This document shows, piece by piece, positions 24,645-39,065 of a DNA stretch of 64,000 nucleotides. Numbering within the stretch: position 1 is the stretch's first letter; every line of letters starts with the position of its first letter. The stretch is taken from contig NC_134104.1 of the NCBI RefSeq assembly GCF_040939455.1, positions 143,566,501 through 143,630,500 of the forward strand. The letters are read 5' to 3'. The notes below the pieces were generated by a model, which was given only the letters and a program-made list of their open reading frames with translations, searched no databases and was not told the origin of the DNA. A program made the translations under genes and the position numbers. The stretch is from Microcebus murinus. Its lineage: Eukaryota; Chordata; Mammalia; Primates; Cheirogaleidae.

Positions 24645-27335
24645 TTATCAGCAATGAGCAATTGGAATCTGAAATTGAACAAATAATACTATTTATATTA
24701 GTACCCATAAAAATGAAATACTTAGGTATAAATCTAATAAAATATCTATTACATATACAGAAAACATATGAAACTCTGATGAAAGAAATTAAAGAAGATC
24801 TAAATAAGTGGGAAGATATTTGTGTTCATGCACTAGAAAACTGAATATTACTAAGATGTCCAGTATTCCCAACTTGATCTATAGATTCAGTGCAACCACA
24901 ATCAAAATCCCAATAAGCTATTTGGTAGATGTCAACAAAATTATCCTAAAGTTCATATGGAAAAGCAAAACACCTAGAATAGCAAAACAATCCTAAAGAA
25001 GAAGAAAGTTGGAGAATGCACACTGCTAGATTTCAAGAGGTCTCATAAAACTACAGTAATCAAGACAGCAAAATATTGGTGAAAGAATACAGACACAGAT
25101 CCATGGAAAAGAATAGACAGCCTAAAAATAGACACATAGATTTTGTTCTGATGAGGGATAAATAGGTGAAGTACAGAGGGGTTTTTTTGGTGATGAACTA
25201 TTTTATATGATTTTATAATGGTGGATATACAATACTATGCACTCATCAAAACCTATTAAACTTTACAACATAAAAAGTAAACTTTAATGTATGCAAATCT
25301 GAAAAAAAAAAAAATCACTTAAGAAGTCAAGATGATCCTACAATGGAATGCAGAATGTGGTAGGGAAAAAAATGTAACTATATTTAGAACTGTAAAAAAT
25401 AAACTCACTAAAGGAATTAGAGGAAAAAGATGTTGACCTAAGTATCTTTGGAAATTAATAGAGTCTGCAAAATTAAAAGCAAAAGAAACTGTACATAAAC
25501 AGAGTACTCTAGTTGATAAAGTTGTTCCCCATGGAGGTAACAAGTAAGTAATTCTGATCCTGCTACACATGTATCCTGGAACTTAATAATTAAGTAAATG
25601 GATGGCAGGTGGTGGGAGCCAGGTTTCTCACTGTTGGAGTGGGAGGTTACAGGTAAGCAAGGAAGGAGGCTAGAATTATCCATGAGGTCACAGAAGAGAG
25701 TTGGAGACATCAACGTAAACTTACATTTAGCTTCATATATATATGGATATGTGTATATTCATGGGTTAGTATATACACATAAATTTTCTTGCTCTGTCAG
25801 CTGAAAATGCCTAGAAGCAACAACACCTCAGTAACAACAAGCATGCCTAGTGCCCATAACTTGGTTTCTGTATTATTTCTGTATTCCAGAGAAACAGAAC
25901 CAATAGGAGATATATATGTAATATGTATATGTATACATAGAGGCAGAGAAGTATAGATAGACATATAGATAAGAAGAGATTTATTAAGGGACTTGGCTCA
26001 TGCAAATATGAAGGCCAGAAAGTCCCACACTATCCAGTCTGCAAGTGCTAGATCCAGGAAAGCTGGTTGGTACAATTTAGTCCAAGTCCAAAGGCCTGAG
26101 AATCAGGGAAACTGTTGACATAAGTCCCAGAGACTAAAGGCCCAAGAACCAGGAGCTGTGATGGCCAAGGGCAGGAGAAGATGGATGTCTCAACTCAAGG
26201 AGAGGGAAATAATTTGTCTTTCCTCTGTCTTTTTGTTCTATCCCAGCCCTCAATGGATTAGACAATGTCCATCCACATGTGTGAAGGTGGATCTGCTCTA
26301 TTCAGTCTACTGATCTAAATACTAATCTCTTTTAGAAACACTCTCACAGACACACTCAGAAATATTTTACAAGTTACCTTGGCATCCCAGTCAAGTTGAC
26401 ATATAAAATTTACCATCACAGTTTCTAGTACCATTCTCCAATAAAAGGAACCAAGGCTCCTTGAGAAAATGAAGATTCTAGGACTGGGCAGGAAATACAC
26501 AATATGAGCCTGGAGCATGTATAGTGCCAAAAAGTAAGGTAATACTCAAAACAAACAAACTCACAATGATGGGAGTGTGTCAAAGGGACATAAGAGCCAG
26601 CTGAAAGAGCTCCCAAGAGCCAAAACTGAAACAACATGAGCAACAAAATAAAGTAACATTGCATTATAACCCAAAGTATAAAATAAATATCCATGAGTTC
26701 ATACTGATATAAATGACTGAATAGATAAATAACTGGGGAATAAGAAACAAATTTCCCATGCAGAAGAATTTCAAATAATTAATGTAGACACTCTACAAGG
26801 AGGTGGAGCATAACACCCCACACTTTACATGTGGGCTACACATGACTTTCTTCTAAAGAGGGCAGTATGGTAAGCAGGAAGGGGAGGATAGTGTGGGAGA
26901 GTAGCTTTGCAGTGCAGCAAGCTGACAACAAACACTATCTCATGCAGGTGATCAAGGTCTCCTGCACTCTTCAAAATTGTCAAGGTCATCAAAAACAAAG
27001 AAAATCTGAGAAACTGTCACAGCCAAGAGGAGACAAAGGAGACATGATGACTAAATACAATGCTGTAATGTGGTATTTAGGATAACGTGGGATCCTAGGA
27101 CAGAAGAAGAACAAGGAAAAACAAACAAACAAAAAAAAAAAAAAAAAAGAAAATCCAAATAAAGTATGGCCCTTCACTAATAACAAAGTATCATTATTGA
27201 TTCATTCAATTTAACAAATCTACCATAATTGGGAACTTAAGTGTGGAATATATGGGAACTCTCTGTATTATCATTACAATTTTTCTGTAAATCTAAAACT
27301 GTCCTTAAAAATAAGTTTTATTTAAAAAAAAATAT
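24645..27335 (+). repeat. L1M element: ORF2 end plus long 3'UTR, interrupted by an LTR
   Basis: Bases 24680-25140 translate piecemeal to late L1 ORF2 (for example KMKYLGINL and KFIWKSKTPRIAKQS) with stops between the pieces. The L1M 3' region follows: 'aatgtatgcaaatctgaaa', 'ggatggcaggtggtgggag', 'tcttgctctgtcagctgaaa', 'tccatgagttcatactgata', 'gatcaaggtctcctgcac' and 'ttctgtaaatctaaaactg', ending near 27335. A solo LTR (25869-26420) interrupts it. The element is 5' truncated and inactive. Confidence 0.85.
25869..26420 (-). mobile_element. Solo MLT1-type LTR with 5-bp target duplication
   Basis: On plus it opens TGTATTATTTCTGTATTCCA, continues with 'gagaaacagaaccaatagg', and closes 'agtcaagttgacatataaa..accatcaca'. 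This is the complement of an MLT1A/B-like LTR, from TGTGATGGT to ACTAATACA in consensus. It is flanked by GTTTC at 25864-25868 and 26421-26425, the 5-bp duplication expected for this superfamily. It lies inside the L1M 3'UTR, so it is younger than that L1. It has no internal retroviral genes. Confidence 0.88.
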
Positions 27336-27539
27336 TGTATTCTGCTTCTAGCTTCACTGATAAATCAAATGGTGGGGAAGGACCCAGGAAATCCTCTGAG
27401 TATTAGTGTTCCCCATCTATAAAATGGTAACCTAAATCAGTTTTGGTAAATTAATCCTACATAGAGTGTGAGGAAAAAAACAGAAGTTACTGTGTATAAA
27501 AAAGTGATGCAGATTCCTTCCCTCTCTTATAGTCTATCT
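27336..27539. other. Short intergenic gap
   Basis: No recognised feature between the L1M 3' end and a MER5 copy. Confidence 0.4.
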
Positions 27540-27700
27540 AGATCCTTGCCGCTCAAAATGCGTTCCACGGACCAGCAGCATTCACATCACCTGGGAGCTT
27601 GTTAGGGAAATAGGATCTCAGGACCTGCCACAGTTTCATTGCGGAATCTGCATTGTAACAACACCCCAGGTGGCTGGTGTGCCCATAAGAAGCATTTTTC
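27540..27700. repeat. MER5A-type hAT element
   Basis: 'cacggaccagcagcattcac', 'atcacctgggagcttgttag', 'cattgtaacaacaccccagg' match the MER5A layout. Ends are eroded. Confidence 0.8.
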
Positions 27701-28774
27701 TAGATGGTCTAGATAGTGGTAAGATCACAGGCTCCATGCAGATGAGTCCTATACCAACAGTCCATTTGGAAGCCCTTTCAAAACTCTATCTCCCCATTTA
27801 ACTTGCACTGGCTGCTGCCATGTACCTTATAAACTCCTCCTACCCGACAACCCAAAATCAAAATCCAAATAAGAGCTTCCATTTTGGGGTAATCCATTGT
27901 ATACCACAGTTTTTTGCAGCAGGAGAATAATGTAGTTATAACTGAATTTATTTATTTCCTCGCTGATCCAAAAGGCACATGACATGCCTGATTCCAATCT
28001 TCCAAGTTTGAAGGTTTTTGTCTACTGACATACTAAGTTTATCATGAAATATATCATAGTATAGCTGTTGCCACTTTACTGGATCCTGCCCAGGCATAGC
28101 TTAGGAACCTTCTTCTTAGCCCCTTGAGAGGCAGATCTGCTTCTACAAACTCATGCCATCAGCTGGCTTCTCCTGAGCCACCCAGGCTGTGCAAGCCTTA
28201 CTGCTCTTACTTGCCCAAAGGCCTGGCCTCCCACCAAGGCTACGGGTCTCCTTACATGTGACTGTTGTATAAACCCAAAACCAATTTGGCCTTTCCCAGA
28301 GGAGCCTAGCCGTTGTCTCAAGCCCACCAACCAACTTCAAATTATTTCACTGTGTTCACCAAAGACCTGAGCTCTCATCAGACACACCATGGAATGCTGG
28401 CCAGACCAGGCACTGGGGCTGTCCCAACATCCTGTCTGCTGTTTTGAAATGTGTTAAGTGTTCCTTAAAGATATTCCTAAATGCTCTGGGAAGAAATATA
28501 AGAAGGGTTTCACAATCAAATAGGCTTGTGAAATTACTTGCTCTCTTGGAGATTCAGTGTTCATTAGCATATTAAGGGCTCTGGGTCCTCTATAAAAAAA
28601 GGAGAAAAGAAATCAATTTAACCTTGTTTAAGCCAGCATTTCCAAAATTTATCTAGTCATTGAACCCTGTTTTGGTCAGGACATTTCAAAAAAACTAATT
28701 TGAGAATAAGTGGCTAAAAAGAAGTAAAAGTACAGTATTACTAAGAAATTTCAAATTACATAAAACCATGGCAC
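27701..28774. other. Intergenic, no recognised gene
   Basis: Unassigned. The 65-codon minus frame at 28340-28143 is unsupported. Confidence 0.4.
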
Positions 28775-31253
28775 AGAGATAGTTGTTTTAGAGCAAAATG
28801 GCAGACCAATATCCCTGACAAATATTAATGTGAAAATCCTCAGCAAAATACTAGCAAACTAAATTCAACAACACATTAAAGAAACTATACACTCTGATCA
28901 AATGTAATTTATCACTGGAATGAAGGAATGGATCAACATATGAAAATCAATAAATATAATACAATGCATTAATAGACTGAAGGAAAAAATCACACAATCA
29001 TCTCAATTGATGAAGAAAAATGACTTAAGAAAATTCAATATTCTTTCATGATAAAAAATAATCATCAAGCTAGGAATAGAAGAAAATTACCTCAACATAA
29101 TAAAGGTCATTCATGAAAATCCCACAGCTAACATCATAGACAATAATGAAAAACAGCTTTTTCTCTAAGACCAGAACAAAGAAAGGATGCCCACTTTTAC
29201 CACTTCTTCTCAACATAGTACTGTAATTCTTAGCCAGAGTAATAGGCAATGTAAAGGAAACAAAAGACATCAAAATTGGAAAGGAAGAAGTAAAATTATC
29301 TCTGTTTCTAGATGACATGATCTTATATGTAGAAAACCCTCAAGATTCCACACATCCCCCCCAAAAAAGCTATTTGAACTAATAAATAAATTCAGCAAAG
29401 TTTCAACATACAAAATCAACACTCAAAAAGCAGTTGTATACTTCTCCATGTAAGTTCACAGGGGAAAAAAATCAGTTGTGTTTCTACACACTAACAACAA
29501 ACAATCCAAAAAGAAGATTAAGAAAGCAATGCCATTTGCAATAGCATCAAAAAGAATAAAATACTTAGGAATAAAGTTAAAAGAGAGGCAAAGACTTTTA
29601 CACTGAAAACTACAAAATATTGTTGAAAGAAATTTTTTAAAATATATAAATAAATGAAAAGATTTCTCATGTTCACGGACTGGAAAACTTAATATAGTTA
29701 AAATTTCCATACTTTCCAAAGTAATCTACAGAATCAATGCAATCTCTATCAAAATCTCAATCTCAATGGCATTTTTTTTTGCAGAAATAAAGGAAAATGT
29801 AAAATTTATGTAGAATCTCAAAAGACCCTGAAGAGCCAAAATAATCTCAAGACAGAAGAACAAAGCCAGAGGCTTCACACTTTCTGACTTCAAAGCATGA
29901 TACAAAGCTACAGTAATCAAATTGGTATAGTGTTTGCATAAAGACAGACATATAGATCTACGGAATAGAAAAGAAAGCTCAGAAATAAACTGTCATGTAT
30001 ATGGTCAAGTGATGCCAAGGGTGTCAAGACTGCACAATAGAGAAAGGATATTCTCTTCAACAAATGGTGGTGGCAAAAGTAGATATCCACATGCAAATGA
30101 TTGAAGATGAACCCTTATCTTACACCATATACAAAAATTAACTCAAAATGGATTAAGTACCTAAACATAAGACTTGAAACTATAAAACTCTTAAAATAAA
30201 ACATAGGGAAGAGCTTCATGACATTGGAATCATCAATAATTTGTTGAATATGACACCAAAAGCACAGCTAACAAAAGCAAAAATAGACAAATGGGATTTT
30301 ATCAAACTGAAAAATTTGCATGGCAAAAGAAATAATCAATGGAGAAAGACAATCTATGGAATGGGAGAATATATTTGCAAACCATATATTGGATAAGATG
30401 TTAATATCTAGATATGTAAAGGACTCCTACAACTCAATAATGAAAAAATAATTTAAAATTGGGTAAAGGACTTGTAATAGACATTTCTTTGCAGAAGATA
30501 TGCAAATGGCCACGAAGCATATGAAAAGATACTCAACATCCCTAATCTTCAAAGAAATGCAAATGAAAACCACAATGAGATATCACCTCATACTCATTAG
30601 GATGGCCACTATCAAAAAGATAGAAAATAACAAGTGTTGGCAAGAATGTGTAAGAATTAGAACCCTTGCAAAATGTTGGTGAGATTGTAAAATGATGGAG
30701 CTGCTATGAAAAGCAGTATGGACATTCCTCAAAAATTTTAAAATAGAAATATCATATGATCCAGTAATCCCATTTCTCAGCACATGTCCAAAATAATTGG
30801 AAATAGGCTCTCAAAGAGATATTTGTATATGCATGTTCATTGCAGCATTATTCACAATAGCCAAGATGAGGAAGCAACCTAAACAGTTATCAACAGATGA
30901 ATAGATGAAGAAAATATGTGCATATACATTGGAATATTATTCATTGTTTAAAATGAAGGAAATCCTGTCATATGCTACAACACGGATAAATCTTGAGAAC
31001 ATTATGATAAGTGAAATAAGCCAATCCCAAAAAGACAAATACAACATGATTCCATTTACATGAGGTATGCAAAGTAACCAAATTCAGATAAGCAAAAAGG
31101 AGAGTCGTGATTGCCAGGGGTTGTCAGTTGGGGAAAATAGGGTGTTGTTCGATGGGTGTAGAGTTTCTGTCATCCAAGGTGAAAAAGTCTAGAAATCTGA
31201 TTTATAACAGTGTGCATATAATTAACAATACTATAATGTATAATTAAAAATCA
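28775..31253 (+). repeat. L1 ORF2 (RT to C-terminus) and 3' end, broken
   Basis: From 'aatggcagaccaatatccct', an RT-domain phrase, through 'acatcatagacaataatga' and 'ggaaaacttaatatagttaa' to the ORF2 C-terminus at 30500-30610, where [20 protein letters not shown] and [11 protein letters not shown] are visible. A 3' phrase at 31230 follows ('caatactataatgtataattaaaaa'). It is 5' truncated, with many stops and frameshifts, so it cannot be active. Confidence 0.88.
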
Positions 31254-31254
31254 A

Positions 31255-33590
31255 GAAGCAGAAAACTAGAAAAAGAAGAGCAAATTAAATCCAAAGTAAG
31301 AAAAAAAAAAGAAATAGTAAAATTAAAGCAGAAATTAATGAAATTGAAAACAGAAAGTCAATAGTAAAACTCAATAATACCAAAAACTGGTTCTTTGAAA
31401 AGACCAATAAAATTGACAGGCCTCCAGCCAGGATAACTAAGAAAAAAGAGAGAGAGGATACAAATTACTAATAACAGAAATGAAGGGGGGGGGAACATCA
31501 TTACAGATACCATGGACATTAAAATAATAATAAAGTTAAAGTAATGCTATAAACAACCCTATTCCCACATATTTGAAAACCTAGATGAAATGGACCAATC
31601 CCTTGAAAGACACAATCTGTCAAAATTCACACAAGACAAAATAGACAAGTGGAATAGGCCTGTATCTATTAATTAGCCTTCCAAAACAAAAAGCACCCGG
31701 CCTAGATGGGTTCACTAGTGAATTCTACCAAACATTTAAAGAAAAAATTATGGCAGTTCTCTACAATCTCTTTCAGAAGATAGAGGCATAGAGACTTCTT
31801 CCTAATTCATTCTAGGAGGTCAGCATTAACAGAAGAAGACCTAAGAAAAGAAAACTATAGACCAATATCTCTCATAAACATAGATGCAAAAGTCCTCATC
31901 AAAATGTTAGCAAATCAAATCTAACAATGTATAAAAAGAATTATACACCACAACCAAGTGAGATTTATCCCAGGTATGCAGGTTTGTTCAATAATCAAAA
32001 ATCAATTAATGTAACCCATCATATCAACAGGCTAAAGAAGAAAAATATCACAGATCATATCAGTAGATGTAGAAAAAGCATTTGACAAAATCCAATACCC
32101 ATTCTTGATAAAAAAAAAAAAAAAAAACTCTCAGGAAATTAAGAATAGAAGAGAATTCCCTCAACTTAATAAAGAATATCTACAAGGTACCTACAGCTAA
32201 CATCATATTTAATGGTGAGAAACTAGAAGCTTTTCCATTAAAATCAGGAACAAGTCAAAGATGTTTTCTCTCATTTCTCCTTTTTAACATTCCACTGCAA
32301 GTTCTAACAATGTAATAAGGCAAGAAAAAGGAAAAACTATATTGATAAGGAAAAAAGAAATAAAATTGTCTTTGTTCACAAATGACATGATTGTCTCTGA
32401 AGAAAATCCAAAAGAATTGACAAAAAGAAAGCCTCCTGGAACTAAGAAGCAATTATAACAAGGTGGCAGGATACAAGTTTAATACATAAAAGTCAATCAC
32501 TTTCCTATACACCAGCAAAAAACAAGTAAAATTTTAAGTTAAAAATATAATGCCATTTACATTAGCACTCCCAAAAAATAAAATACTTAGGCATAAATCT
32601 AACAAAACATATATAAGATCTATAGGAGGAAAATTATAAAACTCTGATGAAAGAAATCAAAGAATTAAATAAATGAAAAACTATTCCATTTCATAGGTAG
32701 GAAGACCCAATATTCTCAAGATGTCTTCTCAACTTGATCTATAGGTATTCAGTGCAATTCCAATCAAAAACCAGCAAGTTATTTTGTGGATATCAATAAG
32801 TGGCTTCTAAAGTTTACATGTAGAGGCAAAAGACCCAGAATAGCCAACACAATATTGAAGGAGAACTGACCCTACCCTACCCAAGTTCAAGACTTATTAT
32901 AAAGCTACAGTAATCAAGACAGTATGGTATTGGAGAAAGAATACACAAATAGATCAACAGAACAGAATAGAGAGCCTAGAAATAGACCTACATCGATACA
33001 GTCAATTGATCTTTGACAAAGGAGCAAAGGCAAAACAATGGAGCAAATACAGTCTTTTCAACAAACGGTTTTAGAACAATTAAACATTCATTATGAATCT
33101 AGAGACAGACCTTACACCTTTCACAAAAATTAACTCAAAATGGACCACAGACCTAAACATAAAATGCAAAACTATAAAACTCTTAGTAAATAACACAGGA
33201 GAAATTTAGATAATGTTGGATTTGGCAATGACCTTTTGTATACGTTGAAGGCATGATCCATGAAAGAAAGAATTGATAAGCTGGACTTAATTAAAATTAA
33301 AATTTTCTACTAAGTGAAAGACACTGTTGAGAGAATAAAAAAACAAGGAACATACTGGGAAAATATATTTGGAAAAGACACATTTGACAAAGGACTATTA
33401 TCCAAAATGCACAAAGACACTCAACAATAAGAACACAAACAACCCAATTTAAAAATATGACAAAGATCTTAATATATACTTCACCAAAGAAGATACACAG
33501 ATGGCAAATAAGCATATGAAAAGATGCTCCACATTACATGCCATCAGCGAAATATAAATTAAAACAACAATGAAATATCCCAGTAAAAAA
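31255..33590 (+). repeat. Second L1 ORF2 fragment, broken
   Basis: Starts earlier in ORF2 than its neighbour ('gcagaaattaatgaaattga', 'ccaaaaactggttctttgaa') and repeats the RT region ('agaccaatatctctcataaa', 'gtagaaaaagcatttgacaa'). It runs to 'cattacatgccatcagcga'. Because it repeats RT sequence already present at 28.8 kb, it is a separate insertion placed directly behind the first. Heavily mutated. Confidence 0.85.
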
Positions 33591-34524
33591 AACAGTTGCT
33601 TCAGTGGCGATAGAAGCAGAGGTGGTAAAGAGATGGGGCTTCGAGAATTTTAGACTGTTATTTTTCCTGTGGAAAAATTTTAATGTTTTTTTGGTAGAAA
33701 AAAAATTCAGTGATTTATTTGAACTAAAAATAATCATAGTCCTATAGCATGTACTGGGAAAGAATATATTTATATATGTCCACATTATTCTATTAGGCCT
33801 TTCTTTAAAATTCAGGGAAATAAAATGTGGAGGAAAAATATACTACAACTTGATATTCTTCCAAATAATTAAATTGGAGAAAACACAGGAGAAAAAAGCC
33901 CAATAAGATTTTTTTCTTTTTACGGTTATGCTCCATGGTTGCAAAATCAAACATTGGACAGGATAGCATATATAATAATCAAAATGAATATTAGCAAATA
34001 AAAGCCTCTTAAACTTCTCCATGTCATTTTAGAAAAGCAGGGGGATTGACTCTACCAATTTTAAATGAAAAACTACTTAACACAGTCTACTGCACATTCA
34101 TTTTTATTTTCCTTCTGTGTTCAAATTTTATTTTTACTACTAGAACCATTAGTACTGAAAGAGGTCTATACCTAAATAGAATTATTTGGAAAGGAAAAAA
34201 TAAAAGAATAGTCTGTTTATCGCTCTATTTTATATTAAAAATGTCCCTGTGCCTTAGTTATGGTTCAACAATTGCTATAGTTCCATTTGTAACTTGACTT
34301 TGAACTTCGTTTTATTCAGTAATCGTTTGGGCCCTACCATGGGCCTGGCACTGAAAGGAATGTACTGACGTGGAAAACATGGGTTTTCCTCTGCAGGAAT
34401 TTACCCTTTAGTGGGGGAGACCAGCTACATGTGACTATAAACAGAGCAACCAGGTTTTCTAAGTGATTTGAAGACTGGCTCTGGATGTCTGGAATCTTGA
34501 GTCCGCACAGCATTAGGATGGACA
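33591..34524. other. AT-rich gap between L1 fragments
   Basis: No recognised repeat and no supported gene. The 83-codon frame at 34046-34297 has no family that I recognise. Confidence 0.4.
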
Positions 34525-35000
34525 AATAGATCAATGAAGTTCATACAGTTATTTGATTTTCAACAAAGGTTCCAAAATAGTCAGGTAAGGAAAAGAAAAG
34601 TCTTTCCAACAAATGGTGCTGAAACAACTGAAAAACATTGAACTTCGACCCCTACCTCACACAAAACATAAAAAATTAATTTGATATGCATCATACACCT
34701 AAACATAAAAGCTAAAATTTTAAAGCTTTTAGAAATACTATAGGAGAATATCTTTGCAACTCGGCAATAGGTGAAGCTTTCTGTATCATGACCCAGAAAG
34801 CAATGACCACAAAATTTTTAAATGGCAAATTAGACTCTACATTAAAAACTTTTGTACATTAGAAGACACCATTAAGAAAACAATTCAGCAAGCCACAGAC
34901 TGAGATAAAAAATTTGCAAAACATATCAGACAGAGGACTGGGATCTAGGCTATATGAAGAACTCCTACAACTCAATAATAAATGCAAAAAAAAAAAAAAG
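34525..35000 (+). repeat. Third L1 ORF2 fragment
   Basis: 'aaatagatcaatgaagttca', 'ttccaacaaatggtgctgaa' and 'tacctcacacaaaacataaa' are late-ORF2 L1 phrases. It ends in an A-rich run (34986-35000). Decayed. Confidence 0.8.
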
Positions 35001-36309
35001 GAAACCACCTATCACTGAGCACATGTAGGATTTGATTCCACCTGGCTATTGTGCAAGACTATCGCCTATGTTTTCCTTTCACTGCTGGCACATTTATTAG
35101 CCCTGATCTCCTACACATTCTTGTCGCCTTTATCCTGCATATAATCCACTTATGCTGAGTGCTCTCCACTTGCCCCTCTCCAGCTCCTGTCCACCCTCCT
35201 TTGGGCCCCAGAAGGCTGACCTTTGTAGAATGCATCATTCAGGCTCTTTTGCCCTCTGGCCTCTGGTTGGATTTGGTGAACAGAACTACCAGCAAGCAAG
35301 TGGGGGGCAGGAAAGAGAAGTTGTGTTTATTCCCTGGCTTCCTCCCTGCTGCACAACATTTGGATGGTGTCTGTGTTTTTCTACCCAAGGCCACATTTCC
35401 TTTGGGGCAGCCCCTTTCTAACAGGTTCAGCTCATGCCAACTGCACATCACCACTCCCACCTTTGCCCATCGGGAGGGGCGATGGCTTTCCGCTGATTTT
35501 GGTCCTACAGTGCCTCACCACTCCTTGTTAGTGCCCTTCGACCTATCCACATCTTTGCCAACACCCCCTCATTAAACTCCCCACAATTATATTTGCATGC
35601 ACCATCTGTTTGCTTCAAGACCCCAACCAATCCACCGTTGTTAGGATAAACTGAGCACTCCAACAAATTATTTGAGTTGTGAGCAACAACATTTTCCTAT
35701 GTCCATGAAGCAAGCTCCATGTTAGAACCAATATCTGCCTCCGCATTGCAAACCAAGCTTCCTAATTAATCTATAACATCATTTCCAATCTGCATTATGA
35801 AAGCGTGTTCTAAAGAGAAACGTCTGGGTTGAGAGATCCTGCCACAGAGGGCCGAATCTGCATAAAGGAATAACTACCCCAACATCAAAGCAGAATGGGG
35901 CTGGCAGGGGTGGCTCACTGCAGGGGGCAGGTGGTGTCAGGGTGGGTCAGAACCAATTGTGAGAGGTTAATTTGGGTTGTTCTGAATGGATGGCCCCAGG
36001 AAGATAGCTCAGGGTGGGTGACACCCATAGCAATTGGGCAGAAGAAGATGCTCATGGTGATTAATGAAAAGTCTTGGCCCCTGACCCCCACAAACTCACA
36101 CAGAAAATTAAATGTCCCACCAGATTCCTCCCCTGCCTGGGGCCAGAAAAGTCTGTTCATCTCCTTGGGAATGAACGCAGGCAGGGAAAAGAATTATCAC
36201 AAGAAAATACAATTACCTTGGTTTCCAGGGCTGCCTCAGCCTTCTCTCCAATGCCTGAGACCCAGCTAGCCCGCAGTGGAGGCCAGGGGGCGAGAGGGGT
36301 AACCTGTAC
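35001..36309. other. GC-richer intergenic DNA
   Basis: Unassigned, with several overlapping frames on both strands (35152-35575, 35895-36409, 36650-36213) that shadow each other. It may include old LTR sequence. No gene recognised. Confidence 0.35.
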
Positions 36310-36420
36310 TGAAGCCCTGCTACATGCTGGCACTTTACAGACTTCATTTCATGTAGAGGACTCTCCACATAACCCCACAGGATGGATACGGATAGAGGGA
36401 GCTGTCTGACCTTCCTGATG
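36310..36420 (+). repeat. Probable MIR fragment
   Basis: 'ctacatgctggcactttaca', 'ttcatttcatgtagaggac' and 'cataaccccacaggatgga' follow the first part of MIR. Weak. Confidence 0.45.
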
Positions 36421-36589
36421 GAACAAGAGTCAAGAGGCAAAGCCTCTCTGGTTAATATTCCAGGGTCATAAGATATTATCCTGCTTTTCCTAATGCATTT
36501 AACAAAACAGAGCAAGGGGGTTTGAGGAGGGAAGGGAGGAAAAGATGCAGGGGGTGAAGCCCAGGGGATATTTAGGGCAATGAAATTAT

Positions 36590-36870
36590 TGTGTATGAGA
36601 CTGTAATGGTGGAAATATGTCTTTATGCATTTTTCAAAACCATAGAACACAAAGAATGAACCATAATGTAAACTGTGAATTAGAGTTAATAGTAATGTAT
36701 CAATCTTGGTTTATTAATTATAACACACATACCACACTAATGCAAGATGTTAATAGGAACACTGTGCTTGGGATGGAGGGGCATAGAAGGATGGGGATGG
36801 GTATATGGAATTCTCCATAAGATCTGCTTAATTATTCTATAAATCTAAAACTGTACTAAAAATAGAAAGT
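36590..36870 (+). repeat. L1M 3' end
   Basis: 'caatcttggtttattaatta', 'taatgcaagatgttaatagg', 'ggtatatggaattctccata' and 'tctataaatctaaaactgta' repeat the same 3'UTR type as that ending at 27335. 5' truncated. Confidence 0.8.
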
Positions 36871-37849
<979 letters not shown>

Positions 37850-38345
37850 AGATGGGGCCACCAATGATGGAACGAGACAAAAACAACACCACTCCATAAT
37901 CATGGCTGAACATAAAGACAAGGACACTGTGAAACCACAGAAATAATCAAACATCCCCTTCTTTCTAACAGGAGTGAGTCCTGCTTCTTTATCAGCAACA
38001 ACTTTTGTTAGTCCTGCCTCTTACATAAAAATTATTAAAATATCCAGCCATCAAATTTCCCCTAGTACTCAATTCAGTACATCATTTAGAAAAAAAAAAG
38101 TCTCACTTCCTACAATCATCTCCAAAATCATCCCTCACAAGTAAACACCCTATAAAAAATCCTCCCTAAACTCCCTAAGCTCTTTTATAGCTCCCTGTTC
38201 TATGGGGTCTCCCTTGTTGCAGCAAACTGTAAACCTAACTTTGTTTGACCTCACATGGGATGGTCCTGTGGTCTTCGGCTGATGGACGTTGGAACCAATA
38301 AAAGGTGGATTCATGAGTTAATAACCAATGTGGGCAACTAGGATT
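37850..38345 (+). repeat. Probable solo ERV LTR
   Basis: 'catggctgaacataaagaca' opens the segment. It continues with 'acaccctataaaaaatcctc' (TATA-like), 'ttgttgcagcaaactgtaaa', 'cctgtggtcttcggctgatg' and 'ggaaccaataaaagg', an AATAAA placed as in gammaretrovirus-like LTRs. Exact ends and target duplication are not determined, and the family is not named. No internal genes flank it. Confidence 0.5.
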
Positions 38346-38974
38346 CAATCCCACCATGCAAGAACGCATAGACACATGGGTACAGGCCAGTACTTTAATA
38401 TAAATTATTTCCCAGACAATGACTCATTCATGGTTTAATTCAATAGATCTAAAATATATTTAGGGCCTGTCTGGCTAGCTTCCTACAAAATGTTGTAATC
38501 ATCTTTGTAACTTCTTCTTTTTTCTTTCCCATTTTTATTTCTTTACTCATATTTCAAGGTGCAACAATGATGTACCTCCTTCACACTCTATATGTGATGC
38601 ATGATATACACATTAAAAGGTAGCAATCAAAAAAGAAAAAAAAAGAATGTATAGAAACTGAGAAACTGCATAGAATGCACCTCAGCATTGTGCCACCAGA
38701 AGTTGGAGAGAATTTATCTTGGACACCCATTCACATTATTTAAGAGCTGCCCTGGGACATCAGCTCCTCTGCATTTTTGGATTGTGCCTGCATGAGTCCG
38801 TGTGAACTTTCACAGCTTCAGAGGACTCCCAGGGACAGTAAAGCAGACACCTTGCATTGTGTTCTCAGTGTGCTCATTGCGGCACTCTGACGAAGTTCAC
38901 GGAACTGCCCACCAAGAGATGTGCTGATTACAGGTGGTCCAAGGGTGTGTGGTGTGCATCACAAGCTTCTGTCC
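38346..38974. other. Intergenic, no recognised feature
   Basis: Unassigned sequence with an A-rich run near 38627-38645. Confidence 0.45.
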
Positions 38975-39065
38975 TAATATTAATGATGATCCTCATTTTA
39001 CAGATGCAGAAATCAAGACTCAAAGTGGTTATAATTGTTGAATCGGCGTCACATAGCTGTTCCGT
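38975..39065 (+). repeat. MIR core
   Basis: 'gatcctcattttacagatgc', 'agaaatcaagactcaaagtg' and 'cacatagctgttccgtcag' match the MIR core. Confidence 0.75.

Noticed and set aside
30500..30682. 60-codon plus frame
   Set aside because: It is a scrap of L1 ORF2 C-terminus in a broken LINE, not a host gene.
36280..36300. CCAGGGGGCGAG as a third CTCF site
   Set aside because: About four mismatches to the core, so it is too weak to call.
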